A DNA stretch of 46,543 nt, taken from positions 1 through 46,543 of the forward strand of contig JAACDB010000043.1 in the NCBI GenBank assembly GCA_009937095.1, in the 5' to 3' direction. The notes under the pieces were generated by a model that searched no databases, was not told the origin of the DNA, and worked only from the letters and a program-made list of their open reading frames with translations. Each line of letters starts with the position of its first letter. Positions within the stretch are counted from its first letter, which is position 1. This DNA is from Verrucomicrobiota bacterium. GTDB taxonomy: Bacteria; Verrucomicrobiota; Verrucomicrobiia; Opitutales; Coraliomargaritaceae. Position numbers and translations under genes: made by a program. Below are positions 40,624-46,543 of this stretch, piece after piece.

Positions 40624-41097
40624 ATGTCACGTCGTCGCCAAGCCGTTAAACGCCCCGTCACTCCGGATCCCCGCTACAACAGCACTCTTGTGACCACTCT
40701 GGTCAATATGATCATGGAACGCGGTAAGCGCACCCTTGCGCAGCGCATCGTCTACACCGCTTTCCAGAAGGTCAGTGAAAAACTTGAAAAGGGCGATCCC
40801 GTTGATCTTGTCATGGGTGCTCTTGAAAACACCCGCCCCAAGCTGGAAGTAAAAAGCCGCCGGGTCGGTGGTGCGACCTATCAGGTTCCCGTAGAAGTTT
40901 CTTTCGAACGCCAGCAAAGTCTTGCGTTCCGTTGGATGGTTGCCTCAGCCCGCAAACGCAAAGGCGTTCCCATGGCTGAAGCCCTTGCCGATGAAATCGT
41001 CGACGCCTACAACAACACCGGCGCCGTCGTGAAGAAAAAAGAAGAAATGCACCGGATGGCTCAAGCCAACCGTGCCTTCGCGCATCTGCGCTGGTAG
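40624..41097 (+). CDS. rpsG: 30S ribosomal protein S7
   Basis: This 157-residue protein nucleates the 30S head by binding 16S rRNA. It begins MSRRRQAVKR and carries GGATYQVPVEV and the closing EEMHRMAQANRAFAHLRW, at standard length. It lies 46 bases after rpsL and 60 bases before fusA. The leader before the ATG is A/T-rich without a Shine-Dalgarno. Confidence 0.98.
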   Translation: MSRRRQAVKRPVTPDPRYNSTLVTTLVNMIMERGKRTLAQRIVYTAFQKVSEKLEKGDPVDLVMGALENTRPKLEVKSRRVGGATYQVPVEVSFERQQSLAFRWMVASARKRKGVPMAEALADEIVDAYNNTGAVVKKKEEMHRMAQANRAFAHLRW

Positions 41098-41157
41098 GCC
41101 ACGCGGCTCAGCCGCTTCCTACCAACCCCTTGTTCTTTTCCAGTCGTATCGTTTTTT

Positions 41158-43308
<2,151 letters not shown>

Positions 43309-43329
43309 TTCAACCAACCAATATCAATT

Positions 43330-43638
<309 letters not shown>

Positions 43639-43746
43639 TTGCCGGAAATTTCCAAAATCGGGTGTTGACGCAGGCGAAAAAACAACCTTTTCTCTCGCGC
43701 TCGCTCTATTAACAGCGATCTTTCCACAAATTTTTTAATCTCTAAC

Positions 43747-43783
43747 GCAGGTCTAAGCCAAACGGAGCTCTTGTTCCACCTGC
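43747..43783 (+). promoter_or_regulatory. Leader hairpin just before rplC
   Basis: GCAGGT (43747-43752) pairs with ACCTGC (43778-43783), closing a loop with a weaker inner pairing, and ends 10 bases before the rplC ATG. With a TTGACG (43665-43670) that could be a -35 element earlier in the 155-base rpsJ-rplC gap, this suggests an independent promoter and leader for the S10-type genes. No clear -10 is visible. Confidence 0.35.
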
Positions 43784-43793
43784 CAATTAGTTT

Positions 43794-44438
43794 ATGAACG
43801 TAGCCCTACTAGGTAAAAAGATAGGTATGACACAGGTATTTGACGACGCGAATCGTCTTGTACCGGTTACCGTCATCGAAGCCGGTCCCTGCCCCGTAAC
43901 ACAGGTTAAGTCTGACGAGACCGATGGTTACAATGCCGTGCAAATTGGTTACCGTGCTCAAAAAGCCCAGCGCCTTTCCAAGGCTGCCCGTGGTCATTTT
44001 GAAAAAGCCGGAGTCGAAGCACAGGCAGAGCTCAGCGAATTTCGCACTAACGGCGACCACGAATTAAACATCGGCGATGTCCTCACCGTTGAGCGTTTCG
44101 AAGCCGGACAGAAGATTGATGTCATTGGTACTTCCAAGGGTCGCGGCTTCCAGGGCGTTGTTAAACGCTATGGTTTTGCCGGTGGTCCCGCCTCGCACGG
44201 TTCCATGTTCCACCGCCGCGGTGGTTCCTATGGTATGTGTCAGTGGCCCGGTCACGTTATTAAAGGCAAGAAGATGCCCGGTCACATGGGTGACGTGCAA
44301 CGTACGGTTCAAAACCTTACCATCGTGAAGGTTGTGCCGGAGAAAAACCTCATTCTCATCAAGGGAAGCGTCCCAGGTGCGCGTGGCAGTCTCCTGACTG
44401 TTCGCTCCGCTGTTAAAAACCGAGTCCGCAAGGGATAA
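43794..44438 (+). CDS. rplC: 50S ribosomal protein L3
   Basis: This 214-residue protein reaches the peptidyl-transferase centre through its long loop. It has GKKIGMTQVFDDANRLVPVT at the N-terminus, KGRGFQGVVKRYGF and the loop PASHGSMFHRRGGSYGMCQW, and GQ-type methylation context nearby. It is the first gene after the rpsJ gap and is followed by rplD after 23 bases. Confidence 0.97.
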   Translation: MNVALLGKKIGMTQVFDDANRLVPVTVIEAGPCPVTQVKSDETDGYNAVQIGYRAQKAQRLSKAARGHFEKAGVEAQAELSEFRTNGDHELNIGDVLTVERFEAGQKIDVIGTSKGRGFQGVVKRYGFAGGPASHGSMFHRRGGSYGMCQWPGHVIKGKKMPGHMGDVQRTVQNLTIVKVVPEKNLILIKGSVPGARGSLLTVRSAVKNRVRKG

Positions 44439-44461
44439 GCCAACCGCCAGCCTAAACGAAC

Positions 44462-45097
44462 ATGAAACTTAAAGTTTATACCGCCGACGGAAGCAGCAGC
44501 GAAGAAAAAGAATTCGCCGCTTTCCCACAGTTTGAAGACGACAAGGGCGTGGCCGCGCTTCGCCAAGTCGTCATCGCACACCAAGCCAATCTACGCCAGG
44601 GCACCGCCAGCACCAAGACCCGTGCCGAAGTAAGAGGTTCAGGCAAGAAGCTTTTCCGCCAAAAAGGTAGCGGCACCGCCCGTCAGGGTTCCCGTCGCGT
44701 CCCCCATCAGCGTCATGGTGGTATAGCCCACGGCCCCAAACCCCGCGATTTCTCTCAGAAAATCAATCGCAAGATGAAACAACTCGCCTTCCAGCGTGCG
44801 CTCTTTGAACGCGCTAATGAAGGTCGTCTTGCCGTCATCGAAACGATCCAAAGTGAAGCACCCAAGACCAAGGTCTTTAACAAGGTGCTCACTTCCGTTC
44901 TTCCAGAACGCGGTAAAGTCCTCCTGATTGACGATTCCTTCGAAAACAATGCTGCCCTTGCGGCTCGGAACATTGAGGGCGTTGTCCTCACTGAAGCCGG
45001 TGACCTCAGTACACTTGATGTAGTGCGCTACCCGCACATTCTCGTCAGTGCCAAAGGCATCGAAACCATCCTCGCACGCGCCAACGGAGCTGAATAA
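44462..45097 (+). CDS. rplD: 50S ribosomal protein L4
   Basis: This 211-residue protein lines the peptide exit tunnel through its extended loop (RGSGKKLFRQKGSGTARQGS, then HGPKPRDFSQKINRKMK). In E. coli L4 represses its own operon; whether the leader before rplC serves that here is unknown. It ends 2 bases before the rplW ATG, and GGAG inside rplD may serve rplW. Confidence 0.97.
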   Translation: MKLKVYTADGSSSEEKEFAAFPQFEDDKGVAALRQVVIAHQANLRQGTASTKTRAEVRGSGKKLFRQKGSGTARQGSRRVPHQRHGGIAHGPKPRDFSQKINRKMKQLAFQRALFERANEGRLAVIETIQSEAPKTKVFNKVLTSVLPERGKVLLIDDSFENNAALAARNIEGVVLTEAGDLSTLDVVRYPHILVSAKGIETILARANGAE

Positions 45098-45099
45098 CC

Positions 45100-45390
45100 A
45101 TGATTATCGCCGACAAAATCCTGCGCGAGTATCGCGTGACTGCAAAAGCTGCCAATCTCGCAGCCAATCTAAACCAGTACACCTTCGAAGTGGCGCTTGA
45201 CGCTAACCGCAAGGAGATCGCCCGTGCGGTCGAACAGGTTTTCAACGTCACCGTTACCAACGTGAACACCCTTATTCGCAAGCCCAAGGCCAAGACCGAC
45301 CGCGCACGCCGCGGACGCCCCGGCACCAAGGGCGGCCATAAAAAAGCCATCGTTACCCTTAAAGAGGGTGATGCCATCGAACTCGTTTAA
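45100..45390 (+). CDS. rplW: 50S ribosomal protein L23
   Basis: This 96-residue protein sits at the tunnel exit, where it docks trigger factor and SRP. The pattern ANLNQYTFEVALDANRKEIA and FNVTVTNVNTLIRKPKAK, followed by the basic RARRGRPGTKGGHKKAIVTL loop, is typical. It follows rplD with only a 2-base gap and has GGAG 10 bases upstream, one of the few usable Shine-Dalgarno motifs. Confidence 0.97.
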   Translation: MIIADKILREYRVTAKAANLAANLNQYTFEVALDANRKEIARAVEQVFNVTVTNVNTLIRKPKAKTDRARRGRPGTKGGHKKAIVTLKEGDAIELV

Positions 45391-45411
45391 ACATTTAAGA
45401 GAACGCAAACC

Positions 45412-46257
45412 ATGCCACTCAACAGTTCCAGACCACTCACCCCAGGACAGCGCTTCCTTACCCGCAATAAGCAGGATGTCTCCAAAAAGGAGCCGGAACG
45501 CCGTCTTACCAAGCATAAGCACATCGAGAAAGGCCGCAATTGCTACGGACGTATTACTTCGCGTCGCCGTGGTGGCGGTCACAAGCGTGCCTACCGCATT
45601 ATTGATTTCCGTCGCGACAAACTCGACATCCCCGCAAAAGTGCAGGCCATCGAGTACGATCCTAATCGTTCCGCCAATCTTGCCCTGCTGGCCTATGCAG
45701 ATGGTGAAAAACGCTATATTCTTGCGCCCCGCGGTGTAAAGGCTGGCGACGTCCTCCTTAACGTCGATAAGCCCGTTGAATTTCAGCCCGGTTATTCTAT
45801 GCCGCTGAGCCTCATTCCGGCTGCCACCAAGATCCACGCTATCGAATTGCACCCGGGTCGCGGTGCCCAAATCGCCCGTTCCGCCGGTCAAAATGCCCAG
45901 CTCATTTCTATCGATGGTGAACGCGCTACGGTTAAACTACCTTCTGGAGAAATCCGCTACTTGAACTCCAAATGCCGTGCAACCATCGGTGAAGTTGGTA
46001 ACCACGAGCATCAAAACCAAAGTCTCGGAAAAGCCGGCCGCAATCGTTGGTTGGGTCGTCGCCCCCGTGTTCGCGGTGTTGCTATGAATCCTGTCGATCA
46101 CCCCATGGGTGGTGGTGAAGGCCGTACTTCAGGTGGTGGGCATCCCCAGTCACCTTGGGGTCAGCTCTCCAAAGGATTCCCAACCCGCAAAAAATCCAAT
46201 CCAACCAATTCACAAATTCTGGTGCGCCGAAATGGTCGCCCCATGAAACGTAAATAA
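45412..46257 (+). CDS. rplB: 50S ribosomal protein L2
   Basis: This 281-residue core protein is needed for subunit joining and peptidyl transfer. It shows GRITSRRRGGGHKRAYRIID, VNLIP-type core and the invariant MNPVDHPMGGGEGRTSGGGH with the essential His near residue 230. It ends with a basic tail. Order rplC-rplD-rplW-rplB-rpsS is the standard S10-operon order. Confidence 0.98.
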   Translation: MPLNSSRPLTPGQRFLTRNKQDVSKKEPERRLTKHKHIEKGRNCYGRITSRRRGGGHKRAYRIIDFRRDKLDIPAKVQAIEYDPNRSANLALLAYADGEKRYILAPRGVKAGDVLLNVDKPVEFQPGYSMPLSLIPAATKIHAIELHPGRGAQIARSAGQNAQLISIDGERATVKLPSGEIRYLNSKCRATIGEVGNHEHQNQSLGKAGRNRWLGRRPRVRGVAMNPVDHPMGGGEGRTSGGGHPQSPWGQLSKGFPTRKKSNPTNSQILVRRNGRPMKRK

Positions 46258-46275
46258 TCCAACGAGGTTTTTCTT

Positions 46276-46536
46276 ATGTCACGTTCCGTAAAAAAAGGAT
46301 TCTTCGTCGATCCACACCTTTCCAAGAAAGTGGATGCCGCTCAGGCCAGCAATGACCGCAAGCCCATTCAAACTTGGTCACGTCGTTCCACCATCACCCC
46401 CGATTTCGTAGGACTGAACTTCAATGTTCATAACGGCCGCAGCTTTCTGCCTGTTTACGTCACCGAAAATATGGTCGGCCACAAGCTCGGTGAGTTTGCG
46501 CCCACCCGCACCTTTAAATCGCACCAAAACAGCTAG
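46276..46536 (+). CDS. rpsS: 30S ribosomal protein S19
   Basis: This 86-residue protein of the 30S head begins [15 protein letters not shown] and has [34 protein letters not shown], the full family pattern. It lies 18 bases after rplB, with GAGG 9 bases before the ATG. Its stop is 7 bases from the window end; rplV would be expected next. Confidence 0.97.
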   Translation: MSRSVKKGFFVDPHLSKKVDAAQASNDRKPIQTWSRRSTITPDFVGLNFNVHNGRSFLPVYVTENMVGHKLGEFAPTRTFKSHQNS

Positions 46537-46543
46537 CCTACAC

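Overview
The window looks like a core chromosomal segment of a Gram-negative, probably marine, bacterium of the Verrucomicrobiota (class Opitutia, Coraliomargarita/Puniceicoccus-like). This is inferred from gene content: a verrucomicrobial-style subtilase with a C-terminal calcium-binding repeat, a DUF3450/TtpC-type Ton cluster, RNase HII together with RNase HIII, and a lysine-rich sigma-70. No rRNA gene is present to settle the taxonomy. The first 60 bases are almost pure G and are probably an assembly or sequencing artefact.

Left arm (about 0.2-6.5 kb, minus strand): a macromolecular-synthesis block reading TPR lipoprotein - dnaG - rpoD - small lipoprotein - tatA. Then, on plus, come a DUF362-like secreted protein, a solitary nuoA, a three-domain protein ending in a diadenylate cyclase domain, and trpA.

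Middle (10.4-26.6 kb): a six-gene minus-strand Ton operon (DUF3450 - TtpC-like ExbB - exbB - exbD - tonB - TPR); a metallophosphatase gene broken by one in-frame TAA; a spermidine-synthase-like protein; a GspE/PilB ATPase; mutY; rnhC; a secreted S8 protease; rnhB; and a tightly overlapping znuA-znuC-znuB zinc importer. The Ton operon and znuA share an upstream TGTTATAATA element that could be a common Fur/Zur-family operator.

Right arm (26.7-46.5 kb, all plus): the conserved translation/transcription superblock tRNA-Thr - tuf - tRNA-Trp - secE - nusG - rplK - rplA::rplJ - rplL - rpoB - rpoC. After a clear terminator and one small TonB-C-domain gene come rpsL - rpsG - fusA - rpsJ and rplC - rplD - rplW - rplB - rpsS, where the window ends inside the S10 operon.

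Most unusual points: (1) L1 and L10 lie in one uninterrupted reading frame, with a strong Shine-Dalgarno sequence before the internal L10 ATG. (2) Zinc-ligand cysteines are missing from the DnaG zinc ribbon and from the second zinc site of RpoC, in a window that also carries a zinc importer and a Ton system. (3) RpoD carries a histone-H1-like lysine/alanine/proline tail of about 91 residues. (4) A PTS-EIIA-like + pyruvate-kinase-like + diadenylate cyclase fusion is present. (5) Shine-Dalgarno motifs are nearly absent from leading starts but strong at overlapping starts.
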